From: an uncultured Candidatus Actinomarina sp.
GTDB lineage: Bacteria > Actinomycetota > Acidimicrobiia > Actinomarinales > Actinomarinaceae
Length of the DNA: 38,751 bases
Direction: 5' to 3'
Assembly (NCBI GenBank): GCA_902627635.1
Contig: CACOKA010000006.1
Location: forward strand, 1 to 38,751
Shown: positions 26,457 to 35,389 of the stretch, one piece after another
Numbering within the stretch: the first letter of the stretch is position 1
Layout: each line of letters begins with the position of its first letter
Notes under the pieces: generated by a model
Database searches by the model: none
The model's input: only the letters and a program-made list of their open reading frames with translations
What the model was told of the DNA's origin: nothing
Made by a program: the position numbers and the translations under genes

Positions 26457-27144
26457 AAAAATTCATTACTTTTACAACGGAATTTTTTATACAAGGAGTA
26501 TTAATGAATTTGTTAATGATATTTTGTTCCAAAAAATTTACGGAGGAGAGGGTCTTTTAAAAAAAATATTAAAAATATCAAAAAATTCAAACATTAGTTT
26601 TAGTTCGTCAATGGTAAATGAAAATTCAATTAAACCCTGGATTAAATCAGGATGGACCATCAATCATAAATTAAATGTTTGTGTATTGAACCTAAGAAAT
26701 TCAAACTACAGATATCCGAATGACAATAAACATATAGAAATTAAAAAACTTGAAAATAAAGATATAGAATATTTGCTTGAATTAGATCATAAAATATTTG
26801 AAGATTATTGGAAAAATTCTAAATCAAGTCTTGAGGAAACTATGAAGAGCTGTAACAACAATTATTTATTTAAAAGTGGAGGCGAAAATAACCTTGATGG
26901 TTATGCAATTTTAGGAGAGACTAGAAAGTTTACTTATCTTCAACGAATAGGAATAGTAAAGAGCTCTCAAGGATCGGGTCTTGGAAATAATTTACTTAAT
27001 TGTGTAATTAATTTTGCTGTTGAAAAAAAATTTATAAATATGAAACTTAATACCCAAAGCGACAATATTGCAGCTCTAAATCTATATAAAAAAAACAAAT
27101 TCGAGATTTCACCAAGGAAGCTTGTAATTATGAAAACTTCATGA
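26437..27144 (+). CDS. GNAT family N-acetyltransferase
   Basis: YLQRIGIVKSSQGSGLGNNLLNCVINFAVEKKFINMKLNTQSDNIAALNLYKKNKFE. Confidence 0.8.
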   Translation: MYSTENKKIHYFYNGIFYTRSINEFVNDILFQKIYGGEGLLKKILKISKNSNISFSSSMVNENSIKPWIKSGWTINHKLNVCVLNLRNSNYRYPNDNKHIEIKKLENKDIEYLLELDHKIFEDYWKNSKSSLEETMKSCNNNYLFKSGGENNLDGYAILGETRKFTYLQRIGIVKSSQGSGLGNNLLNCVINFAVEKKFINMKLNTQSDNIAALNLYKKNKFEISPRKLVIMKTS

Positions 27145-27172
27145 ATAGTTTTACATAGCTTATGATTAACTT

Positions 27173-27457
27173 ATGGAAGAAGATAGCTTTGTTGAATCGG
27201 TTGAGAGCTTAATAAAAAGTGTAAAAGATCTTATTGTTCGACCTGTAAAAAGACTTACTGGTTTTGCATCTTTAGGTTTGCTACTTGTTGTATTATTAAT
27301 CACTGCAGTAATATTTTTATTCTCAGGAATATTAAAGATTATGCAAGGACTTGGTCTTTTACTAGGCGTTAACCCTACTGGATTTGCAATGGGTGCACTC
27401 GGCTTAGTATTTATGATTTTGTCATTGAATAGTTACAGAAAGAAAAAAAATGGATGA
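27173..27457 (+). CDS. Small two-TM membrane protein
   Basis: 94 aa with two hydrophobic segments; overlaps the trxB start. Confidence 0.6.
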   Translation: MEEDSFVESVESLIKSVKDLIVRPVKRLTGFASLGLLLVVLLITAVIFLFSGILKIMQGLGLLLGVNPTGFAMGALGLVFMILSLNSYRKKKNG

Positions 27458-28364
27458 TTTAGCAATAATTGGTTCTGGTCCTGCTGGGTATACAGCTGGA
27501 ATTTATGCTGCAAGGGCCAACCTAGAACCAGTCTTGTTTGAAGGGTTAGAGTCTGGTGGACAGTTAATGCTCACTACAGATGTTGAAAATTATCCAGGTT
27601 TTGATCAAGGAATTATGGGTCCTGAAATGATGCAGGTATTTAAAAATCAAGCCGAAAGGTTTGGAACAAAAATTTTAACTGAGACTGTAGATTCAATAGA
27701 AAAGATTGAAAATGGATTTAAGCTAACAACTTCGAAAAATACTTATGAGTTCAAAACTGTAATTATTTCATCTGGAGCATCGGCGAACTGGCTTGATATA
27801 AAGGGAGAAAAAGAGCTACAAGGACATGGTGTTTCGGCTTGTGCGACTTGTGACGGTTTCTTTTTCAAAGATAAAAATGTAATAGTTGTTGGTGGAGGAG
27901 ATTCAGCTATGGAGGAAGCTTTATTTCTAACTAAATTCGCAAAAAATGTAACTGTTGTCCACAGAAGAGATTCATTTAGAGCAAGTAAAATTATGCAAGA
28001 CAGGGTACTTAGTCATGACCAAATTGATGTCTTATGGAACAAAGAAGTTGTGGAAATTAAAGGTGATGGTCAAGTTTCATCTGTTCTTCTCAAAGATAGT
28101 CAAACAAGCGAAATTGAAGAAAAAGAAATTGATGGAGTTTTCATAGCTATAGGACACACACCAAATGTAAGTTTTTTAAATGGATTTCTAGAGCTTGATG
28201 AAAAAGGATATATAAAAACTGGGTCTACTACTGCTACTAGTACTAGTGTCCCTGGTGTCTTTGCAGCAGGAGATGTTGCTGACTCAATTTATAGACAAGC
28301 CGTAACTGCAGCCGGTACCGGATGCCAAGCAGCAATTGATGCTGAAAGGTGGCTTGAAAATTAA
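27450..28364 (+). CDS. trxB: Thioredoxin-disulfide reductase
   Basis: GSGPAGYTAGIYAARANLEPVLFEG, CATCDG active site, VVGGGDSAMEEA. Confidence 0.95.
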   Translation: MDDLAIIGSGPAGYTAGIYAARANLEPVLFEGLESGGQLMLTTDVENYPGFDQGIMGPEMMQVFKNQAERFGTKILTETVDSIEKIENGFKLTTSKNTYEFKTVIISSGASANWLDIKGEKELQGHGVSACATCDGFFFKDKNVIVVGGGDSAMEEALFLTKFAKNVTVVHRRDSFRASKIMQDRVLSHDQIDVLWNKEVVEIKGDGQVSSVLLKDSQTSEIEEKEIDGVFIAIGHTPNVSFLNGFLELDEKGYIKTGSTTATSTSVPGVFAAGDVADSIYRQAVTAAGTGCQAAIDAERWLEN

Positions 28365-29304
28365 ATTTGATTTATCTTCTATTGTTGATAACTTATCGAA
28401 TGAAGAAGTTGAAGACTTGAAAAATAAATTAAATTATGTTGGCTACTCAACCAATCAGGATGTTAACGAATTAAAAACAGTTGTTGAAATATTTGTCGAT
28501 GACAATAATTTAGAAAACATAAAAAATAAAGAAGATCTTTGGAAAGAGCTCATTAATTTTGGATACAAACTTGGAGACAGAATATTAAGTTTTAATACTA
28601 AAGAACTTTATGGTTCAGATGTTGAAGAACTCCAAGAACTTTTATCAAGAATGGGTTTTTATTCCGAACCAATCAACGGAATATATTCAAATTCTGTTGT
28701 TGAAGCTGTAACAAGATTCCAAGAAAACAGAGGCTTAACTATTGATGGGGTGGTTGGGCTTAATACTGTTTATGAAATTAGAAATTTGGTAAGGCCTGGT
28801 CAAGAGATCTCATTAAACGAAGCAATAAAGTCAATTTCACCAAACCTTACTACTGGAACAATAGGTTTTAATGTTTGTTTTGATGTTCCAAATTTAGGAA
28901 GTTATAAAGAACAAATAAAATTTTATGATCAGATAAAAAAGAGTTGCATAAATCATGGAATTATTTCAATATTTGCATCAGAAATTAATGAAGAACTAAA
29001 CCTTAAAAATAAAATTCAATATATTAACAATCTTCAACCCACTTTGTTTGTTTCATTTAATAACTCAGAAGAAGAATCAGTTAATTTCTTTAAAGGAAGG
29101 TTTTCTGAGAGTGTTGTTGGAAAAAAAGTTGCAGAACATTTATCTGAAACTTTAAAAATTGAATCAATAGGTAAGTCCTCAAACATTCTTAAAGAAACAA
29201 AATCAGTTGGAATCGTCATAAATGGTAAATTTTACCAAAAATTAGAAATTGATAGTTTAATACAATCATTGGTTGATTCTTTAAAGAATCAATTTGAAAA
29301 CTAA
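28354..29304 (+). CDS. CwlM-like protein: peptidoglycan-binding domain(s) plus degenerate amidase_3-like domain
   Basis: DVEELQELLSRMGFYSEPINGIYSNSVVEAVTRFQENRGLTIDGVVGLNT; synteny trxB-cwlM-parB. Start TTG at 28354 with AAGGTGG SD is more plausible than 28336. Confidence 0.7.
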   Translation: MKIKFDLSSIVDNLSNEEVEDLKNKLNYVGYSTNQDVNELKTVVEIFVDDNNLENIKNKEDLWKELINFGYKLGDRILSFNTKELYGSDVEELQELLSRMGFYSEPINGIYSNSVVEAVTRFQENRGLTIDGVVGLNTVYEIRNLVRPGQEISLNEAIKSISPNLTTGTIGFNVCFDVPNLGSYKEQIKFYDQIKKSCINHGIISIFASEINEELNLKNKIQYINNLQPTLFVSFNNSEEESVNFFKGRFSESVVGKKVAEHLSETLKIESIGKSSNILKETKSVGIVINGKFYQKLEIDSLIQSLVDSLKNQFEN

Positions 29305-30098
29305 TTTATTTTATTAACAAACTTATCAAGCTTATCTTTTGAATCAAAGGTAAAAGATAACTTATACTTTTCTTTGCTTTTATTTATTTTTACTTTTGAT
29401 CCTGTTTTGTCCTCAAAAAAGTTTTTATAGTGAGTTACTTCTTGATCAGAAATTTTCTCACTACTAAGATCTCTTACTTTATCTTCTACCGCCCTACTTG
29501 AAAGCTTCAGGGAAATAATTTCATTTAGAATAGAGTTTTGTAAATTATATTCTAAATTAATGAGTGGACGTACTTGCCCCATTGAGACTTTTTCTTCTTT
29601 TAGAGCTTGATAAACTGTGTTGCTTAAATTTGTTAAACGTAGAATATTAGAAACGTGTGCTCTACTTTTACCAACCAATAGTCCTATTTCTTCAGGGCTT
29701 AGATTGAATTTTTCTGATATTTCTTTATAACCCATTGCTTCGTCAATATGGTTTAATCTTTCTCTTTGAATGTTCTCAACCAGGCCAACAATTGCTGCGT
29801 CTCTCTCACTTATGTCTTTTATGAGACAGGGTACTTTTTCTAGGCCGACCATTTTTGATGCTCTCAATCTTCTCTCTCCAGCAATTAACTTATATTTATT
29901 TGGCTCCACTTCTTGAACAATTAGTGGCTGAAGTAAGCCATTTTTTTTGATTGAATTTTTTAACTCATTTAGTTTATTTTCGTCAAATGTTGTTCTTGCT
30001 TGAGAATTGCTCTCACTAATATTTTGGACATTTATTTCTCTTACCTTATATTCTCTTACATTTGTATCAGTTATAAGACTGCTCAATGATCTTTTCAT
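29301..30098 (-). CDS. parB: Chromosome partitioning protein ParB
   Basis: GERRLRASKMVGLEKVPCLI, VENIQRERLNHIDEAMGY, HTH LVGKSRAHVSNILRL. Confidence 0.94.
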   Translation of the reverse strand: MKRSLSSLITDTNVREYKVREINVQNISESNSQARTTFDENKLNELKNSIKKNGLLQPLIVQEVEPNKYKLIAGERRLRASKMVGLEKVPCLIKDISERDAAIVGLVENIQRERLNHIDEAMGYKEISEKFNLSPEEIGLLVGKSRAHVSNILRLTNLSNTVYQALKEEKVSMGQVRPLINLEYNLQNSILNEIISLKLSSRAVEDKVRDLSSEKISDQEVTHYKNFFEDKTGSKVKINKSKEKYKLSFTFDSKDKLDKFVNKIN

Positions 30099-30852
30099 TA
30101 ATATTCATCCTTTCTAATAATTCATTAGCTAATTGATAAAACTCTTTTTTCGATTTGTTGTCATTGGTAAAATCTTCAACGGTTTTTAAATAATATGGGC
30201 TATCAGCAACATCTGCCGAGCTTGAAACTTTTGTATTTAAGAGTTTATCTGCCAACAAATACTCGAGTTCTTTTTCAAAATCAAGATAGCTTGATCTTCC
30301 ACTTTCTATTTGGTTTAATACAACCCCTAGGAAAACGGGGTTAACTTTTATTTGTTTTGAAATTGTTTCTTTTGCAAAAGACATTGCTTGAGAAACTCCT
30401 TCTATTGCTAAAAATTCTGGTTTTGTTGGTATTAAATAGAAATCAGAAGCACACAATGCTTCTTGTACAAGTGAACTCATTGTTGGAGGTGTATCAAAAA
30501 TTACTATATCAAAATCTTTAAAAACGGATGATTGCAGAGCCTTTTCTAGAACTGAACCTCCGATTATTTTTTCATTATTAAATTTTAGAATTGATTCATT
30601 TGAGGGAATTAAGGCTAAATTATCACTAAGAAAAGCGATTTCTTTTTCAAATTTTCCTTCCATAAGTTCCTGTGAAGTAAGTATTGATTTATTTTGTTTA
30701 TCAAAATCAAGATACGTTGACGTATTACCTTGTGGATCTAAATCAATAATTAGTGTTTTTATTCCATTGTTCGAATATATTTTTGCAATATTTACAACAA
30801 TAGTCGTTTTTCCAACACCGCCCTTTTGACATAATATGGATAAAGATTTCAC
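30067..30852 (-). CDS. parA: Chromosome partitioning ATPase ParA
   Basis: KGGVGKTTIVVNIA deviant Walker A, DLDPQGNTSTYL, IFDTPPTM. Confidence 0.95.
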   Translation of the reverse strand: MKSLSILCQKGGVGKTTIVVNIAKIYSNNGIKTLIIDLDPQGNTSTYLDFDKQNKSILTSQELMEGKFEKEIAFLSDNLALIPSNESILKFNNEKIIGGSVLEKALQSSVFKDFDIVIFDTPPTMSSLVQEALCASDFYLIPTKPEFLAIEGVSQAMSFAKETISKQIKVNPVFLGVVLNQIESGRSSYLDFEKELEYLLADKLLNTKVSSSADVADSPYYLKTVEDFTNDNKSKKEFYQLANELLERMNINEKIIEQSYN

Positions 30853-31466
30853 ATATCAGTTATAACATCTATATAACGAAAATTATTTTTATTTATAAGA
30901 AACTTTTCTTGTTTCACGTGAAACATTGTATTAAACATTTCTGACGATTTTGAGCTAGATGAGACAAATACGATCAAATTATTATCTTTGAGTTGTTTTT
31001 TTTCTAACGTTTTCAGAATATTAGAGGTTGAAACATAGCATCTCATTACAATTATTGAGTTTTTTGCATCTTTTAGAATTGTTTTTGCATCTTTTTTTAT
31101 GGGTTTAACATTGTTCAAATTTAATATCTTCACTAATCTTTCCAGCTCATATATTCTTTTTTGTTTGTTGTCTACTAATGAAACATTTGTTTTGTTTACA
31201 ATTGAGATGGGTATGCCAGGTATTCCAGCTCCTGTCCCAAGATCAATAATTTCACATTCACTTAAATTTTTGAATTTTTTAATTAATTTTGCAAAATAAA
31301 GTGAGTGAATTATAAATTCATCCCAAATAAATTGATCTGTTTTTTTACTAATTAAACCCGTTTTTATGGCAGTATTTTTTAGCCATTCATGATATTCAAA
31401 TAATTTATCTTGATGTTTTTTAAAGTCTTCTAAACCCCACTCTGGTATCTGGGGTTCAAAATTCAT
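30849..31466 (-). CDS. rsmG: 16S rRNA (guanine527-N7)-methyltransferase
   Basis: IDLGTGAGIPGIPISI, SLVDNKQKRIYEL; position next to parA. Confidence 0.9.
   Translation of the reverse strand: MNFEPQIPEWGLEDFKKHQDKLFEYHEWLKNTAIKTGLISKKTDQFIWDEFIIHSLYFAKLIKKFKNLSECEIIDLGTGAGIPGIPISIVNKTNVSLVDNKQKRIYELERLVKILNLNNVKPIKKDAKTILKDAKNSIIVMRCYVSTSNILKTLEKKQLKDNNLIVFVSSSSKSSEMFNTMFHVKQEKFLINKNNFRYIDVITDM
30910..30925. promoter_or_regulatory. parS site
   Basis: Exact TGTTTCACGTGAAACA 16-bp palindrome inside rsmG. Confidence 0.95.
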
Positions 31467-32215
31467 TCTTCTTCGTTGCTACTAGGTGCAAAAACTACTG
31501 ATCTATATGGCTCTCTACCTTCAGAATATGATCTAATTCCATTTATTTCTGCAACAGCATCATGAAGGGTCTTTCTATCTACAGAGTTCATTGGTTCGAG
31601 CATAACTTCCTGTTTGTCCTCTAATATTTGTTTGGTAAGTCTCTCAGCATAAATTGTAAGAGCCTCTTTCCTTTTTAAAGCATAATCTGCCACATCAAGT
31701 CTTAGTCTTGTTCCAGCACCCGTTTTTCTTTGAATTGCTGTTCGTGTTAGTTCATGAAGTGACCGAATAATAATTCCTTTTTCCCCTACAAGGGCTTCGG
31801 TTTGTTCTCCTTTAACGTTTACAACAAGATTTTTATCTTCAACTTCCCCTTCAACTTTTCCATCAAGCCCAAAAGAGTCAATTAGTCCTTGTAAAAAGTC
31901 AACTGATACCTTTAATTGTTCATTGGGGTCTGCTTCAACCCTTGGTTTTTTTGGCTCATAGCTTCTTTTTTCTCTTTTTCTGCTGTCTCTTTTGTTCCTT
32001 TGTTTGTATTGTCTTGAGTTATTGTTTTTAAATCCAGATCTAACTGAGATTCTTACAAGGGCTTTTGTCCCTCCGACCCCAAAAACTCCGCCTTCAGGTT
32101 CGCGTAAAATACTTATGTTGGCTTCAGTTGCATCCTCTAAATTAAGCTCTTTCAAACCTGCTTTAATTGCATCATCAATGGTTTTTGCTTCAACCTCTAC
32201 CCATTTGTCTGACAT
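31463..32215 (-). CDS. jag: Jag/KhpB (SpoIIIJ-associated) RNA-binding protein with KH and R3H
   Basis: WVEVEAKTIDDAIKAGLKELNL, GEKGIIIRSLHELTR, MNSVDRKTLHDAVAEINGIRSYSEGREPYR. Confidence 0.93.
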   Translation of the reverse strand: MSDKWVEVEAKTIDDAIKAGLKELNLEDATEANISILREPEGGVFGVGGTKALVRISVRSGFKNNNSRQYKQRNKRDSRKREKRSYEPKKPRVEADPNEQLKVSVDFLQGLIDSFGLDGKVEGEVEDKNLVVNVKGEQTEALVGEKGIIIRSLHELTRTAIQRKTGAGTRLRLDVADYALKRKEALTIYAERLTKQILEDKQEVMLEPMNSVDRKTLHDAVAEINGIRSYSEGREPYRSVVFAPSSNEEE

Positions 32216-33033
32216 TATTTTCTCCTTCTTTTTTTTCTGTTTTTGCGAGGGTCTTCTTGCTGCTTGGTTTTTGGTGTTTCCTCGTTCTCTTCATTCTCTT
32301 TTTCAGTTTTGTCACTTGTTTCCTCTTTATCTTCTATACGAATAATTAAGGCTTGTTGACCAATTCTAAAAATATTTCCTGTTAAGAAATATACGACAAG
32401 ACCTGATGGCAAAGTCCATGAAATGAACCCGAAAAATATTGGCATAACCTTTCCAATCATTTGCATTTGCTGTGCTTGTGGGTTGTCGCTTTTTCCTTGT
32501 TTCTTTGTAATTTGTTGTTGTTGAAATAGTGCGGTTGCAACAACCATTAAAATAAGAACAATGTATGGAACTCTTTCTACCCATCCTGATATTTCAGATG
32601 CAGGTATTTGAAGATCCATGTTAAAGAAAAGAATATTTATATTGTTTTCTAGATCTGAAAATAAAGATTCAGATTTTGGTATAAATAAGAGCGGTTCTCT
32701 CAACACCCTAAACAAAGCAAACCAAACTGGCATTTGTACTAATAAAGGAACAACACAACCAAGTGGGTTGATTCCTTTTTCTTTGTAAAAAGCTGCTATT
32801 TCTTTGTTTAATTCTTCTTTATTGTCTTTATGTTTTTTCTGTAGCTTTTTCAGCTCAGGTTGAACATCTTGCATTCTTTTAGTGGACCTTGTTTGTCTAA
32901 GGGTTAATGGGAAAATAATTATATTAATTATGACCGTCAAAATGGCTATGGAAATACCATATGAAGGGACATATCCGTAAACAAATGAAAGCAAAAAGCC
33001 AATAGCTAGTGCGAAAGGTTCAATTATTGCCAA
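32215..33033 (-). CDS. yidC: Membrane protein insertase YidC
   Basis: PLTLRQTRSTKRMQDVQPELKKLQKKHKDNKEELNKEIAAFYKEKGINPLGCVVPLLVQMPVWFALFRVL. Confidence 0.95.
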   Translation of the reverse strand: MAIIEPFALAIGFLLSFVYGYVPSYGISIAILTVIINIIIFPLTLRQTRSTKRMQDVQPELKKLQKKHKDNKEELNKEIAAFYKEKGINPLGCVVPLLVQMPVWFALFRVLREPLLFIPKSESLFSDLENNINILFFNMDLQIPASEISGWVERVPYIVLILMVVATALFQQQQITKKQGKSDNPQAQQMQMIGKVMPIFFGFISWTLPSGLVVYFLTGNIFRIGQQALIIRIEDKEETSDKTEKENEENEETPKTKQQEDPRKNRKKRRRK

Positions 33034-33236
33034 TTTTTACCAAACTTTCTATATACGGGATTACACTTATAAATCCTTTCTACAAAAATAGGGAGGGTCC
33101 TAATTAAACCTTTATTTTCAAAGCTTTCTCTTATCGCGCTTGAACAAGTTGGGTAATATAAACAATTTCCCTGACCAATGCCAAAGAGTCCAAGCAGTGA
33201 ACGAAACACTGTAAACAAAATGTTTGTTATCTTCAT
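33024..33236 (-). CDS. yidD: Membrane protein insertion efficiency factor YidD
   Basis: CLYYPTCSSAIRESFENKG...CNPVYRKFG; synteny. Confidence 0.88.
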   Translation of the reverse strand: MKITNILFTVFRSLLGLFGIGQGNCLYYPTCSSAIRESFENKGLIRTLPIFVERIYKCNPVYRKFGKNWQ

Positions 33237-33556
33237 TTTTTAATTAGTTTGGGATGAGAAGAAATTATTTTTTGTATTTCTAAAATCTTTAAATTTAAGT
33301 TTTTTTTCGATCCAATAATGTAAATATCAAAACTTTCTTTATCTTCTAAACCCCTAACTGCCTCTTTAATCCTTCTTTTAAATTTATTACGTTCTACTGC
33401 GGTTGTCTGCTTACTTGAGATGCTTATACCAAGTCTTGAAACTTTTTCTTGGTTTTTCTCTATATAAACCCTTAATCCTCTTTCAGTAAAACAATTTGTT
33501 TCTTTTTTCAGTCTGAAAAAATCATTTTTCTTATTCAGTGCAGTAAATCTAACCAA
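33233..33556 (-). CDS. rnpA: Ribonuclease P protein component
   Basis: RLGISISSKQTTAVERNKFKRRIKEAVR; synteny with rpmH. Confidence 0.93.
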   Translation of the reverse strand: MVRFTALNKKNDFFRLKKETNCFTERGLRVYIEKNQEKVSRLGISISSKQTTAVERNKFKRRIKEAVRGLEDKESFDIYIIGSKKNLNLKILEIQKIISSHPKLIKK

Positions 33557-33561
33557 TAAGC

Positions 33562-33696
33562 TTATGCAGAAAGTGTTTTTCTACCTTTTCTTCTTCTTCT
33601 TTTAAGAATTTCTCTACCAGCTCTGGTGCTCATTCTCGATCTAAAACCGTGTTTTCTACTTCTTTTTCTATTACTAGGTTGATAAGTTCTTTTCAT
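33562..33696 (-). CDS. rpmH: 50S ribosomal protein L34
   Basis: Translated by hand: [44 protein letters not shown], 44 aa; AGGAAG SD; below the ORF-track cutoff. Confidence 0.97.
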   Translation of the reverse strand: MKRTYQPSNRKRSRKHGFRSRMSTRAGREILKRRRRKGRKTLSA

Positions 33697-33967
33697 TTTT
33701 CTTCCTGTTTAAACACAATATATTAAAAAATTATTTAAACAAAGTAAATTAATATTTAATTTAAAAGTTCGCGAAAACAAAACTATCTTCGCGAAAACAA
33801 AACTAACTAGGTTTTATAATCTGAAATTCACTTATTATCTTTCTTATTATTTCCTCTAATAAACTCAACAATCATTAGGTTTTTAGTTGGTGTGTGTTTG
33901 TTTTCTAAAAATTAATATGTTTTTGCCACTCTATGATTTACGAAGGAATTTAGTTAGATTGTTCAGA
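33697..33967. other. Candidate oriC region (rpmH-dnaA intergenic)
   Basis: AT-rich, flanked by divergent rpmH and dnaA; contains a 20-bp tandem repeat. Confidence 0.6.
33768..33805 (+). repeat. Two copies of TTCGCGAAAACAAAACTA with a 20-bp period
   Basis: Exact 18-nt repeats at 33768-33785 and 33788-33805. Confidence 0.95.
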
Positions 33968-35272
33968 ATGAGTAATTTACTTAAAGAGTTTAAATCTGAA
34001 ATACACAAACTAGATTTATCTAAAACTGAAAGATATTGGTTAGAACAAGTAAATTTTGAAATTGACAATGAGTCTTTAAGTATTTTCGTAGGATCAGACT
34101 TTGTAAAATCATCAATTGAGAAAAAACTATATAAAAAAATCAAAAAAACATTCAACATAAGCACGGGATTTAAAGAATGTGTTTTTATTTTGGATAAGAA
34201 TATGAAAAAAGACCTTCAAACCCATGAATTTGAAGAAAAAAATGAAGATCTATTAGAAAATCAAGAAGAGATAAAAAAAGTTCAGACTGATTTATCTGTT
34301 TTTGATGAGATGTTTGTCGGATCCTCTAATAATCTTTCAGTAACAGCAGCAAAAAATGTTGTTAAAGATCCTGGTGGACGTTTTAACCCTCTTTTTGTTT
34401 ATGGATCTCCAGGGGTTGGTAAAACACACCTTCTAAAAACTATTGAAAAAGCTCACTCCTCTTCTTTTTATATTGATTCTGAATCTTTTTTAGATTCATA
34501 TATTCAAGGAATAAAAAATAAAGATATAGATATATTTAAATCAAAAATAAGGTCTGTCGATATTTTACTGGTAGATGATATTCAGTTTTTTATGGGTAAA
34601 AAGGGTGTTTCAGAGGAGCTTTTCCACACTATTAATTATTTTTTAAACAATCAGAAAGCGGTTGTTTTAGTTTCAGATCAAAAACCAAATAAACTTTTAG
34701 GCTTTCCAGATCGCCTAATTTCAAGAATTTTAAACGGTTTAGTTACTGACATTGAAAAACCTGATGAAGAAATGTTTCTTAAGGCGATTGAGAAAGCAAA
34801 TGTTGAACAAGGCGGTTATTTGCTTTCTAAGGAAGAAATTAAAAAAATAAGTGGGTTAAGGGTCGATAGTTTTAGAGACATAAACGGAATTGTTAACCAA
34901 CTCTTAATAAATAAACAAACAGGAAAGGGTAATTTCGATTATATTAAGGAGTTGATTTCTGTTTCTAAGTCCGGATTTGTAGAGTCTATTGGTCCTGATC
35001 ATATATTAGATTACGTTTCAAAGGTTTTTCAAGTTGATAAAAAACTCATATCGTCAAAAAACAGAACATCGAGGGTTAATGAGTCTAGGAGGCTTTTTGC
35101 ATCTTTGGCAAGGAAACATACAGATCTATCATTAAATCAAATAGGTTTATATCTTGGTGGTAGAAGCCACTCAACGGTTTTAAGCTATATTGATAAATCT
35201 AAAGACTCACCTTTAGTTGTCAAAGAAATAAACAATTTCGACAGTTCACTCTCAATTAAAGAGGTTGGTTGA
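33968..35272 (+). CDS. dnaA: Chromosomal replication initiator DnaA
   Basis: GSPGVGKTHLLKTIE, ILLVDDIQFFMGKKGVSEELFHTIN, DLSLNQIGLYLGGRSHSTVLSYI. Start MSNLLKEF preferred to the track start at 33887. Confidence 0.94.
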   Translation: MSNLLKEFKSEIHKLDLSKTERYWLEQVNFEIDNESLSIFVGSDFVKSSIEKKLYKKIKKTFNISTGFKECVFILDKNMKKDLQTHEFEEKNEDLLENQEEIKKVQTDLSVFDEMFVGSSNNLSVTAAKNVVKDPGGRFNPLFVYGSPGVGKTHLLKTIEKAHSSSFYIDSESFLDSYIQGIKNKDIDIFKSKIRSVDILLVDDIQFFMGKKGVSEELFHTINYFLNNQKAVVLVSDQKPNKLLGFPDRLISRILNGLVTDIEKPDEEMFLKAIEKANVEQGGYLLSKEEIKKISGLRVDSFRDINGIVNQLLINKQTGKGNFDYIKELISVSKSGFVESIGPDHILDYVSKVFQVDKKLISSKNRTSRVNESRRLFASLARKHTDLSLNQIGLYLGGRSHSTVLSYIDKSKDSPLVVKEINNFDSSLSIKEVG

Positions 35273-35389
35273 TTCTTTGTCGGTTTTGTTGTCTTTTTAT
35301 TCCTCTAAAATCCTTTTTGTAAATTGGTTTTTTTTCTGTTTATACATGTCAGACGTTCTTATTACTATTAAATTTATAAAAGATTAAAT

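Noticed and set aside
33887-33967. Upstream N-terminal extension of DnaA (MVCVCFLKINMF...)
   Set aside because: Not like any DnaA N-terminus and would consume origin sequence; MSNLLKEF at 33968 with TAGATT-N7-ATG is more plausible.
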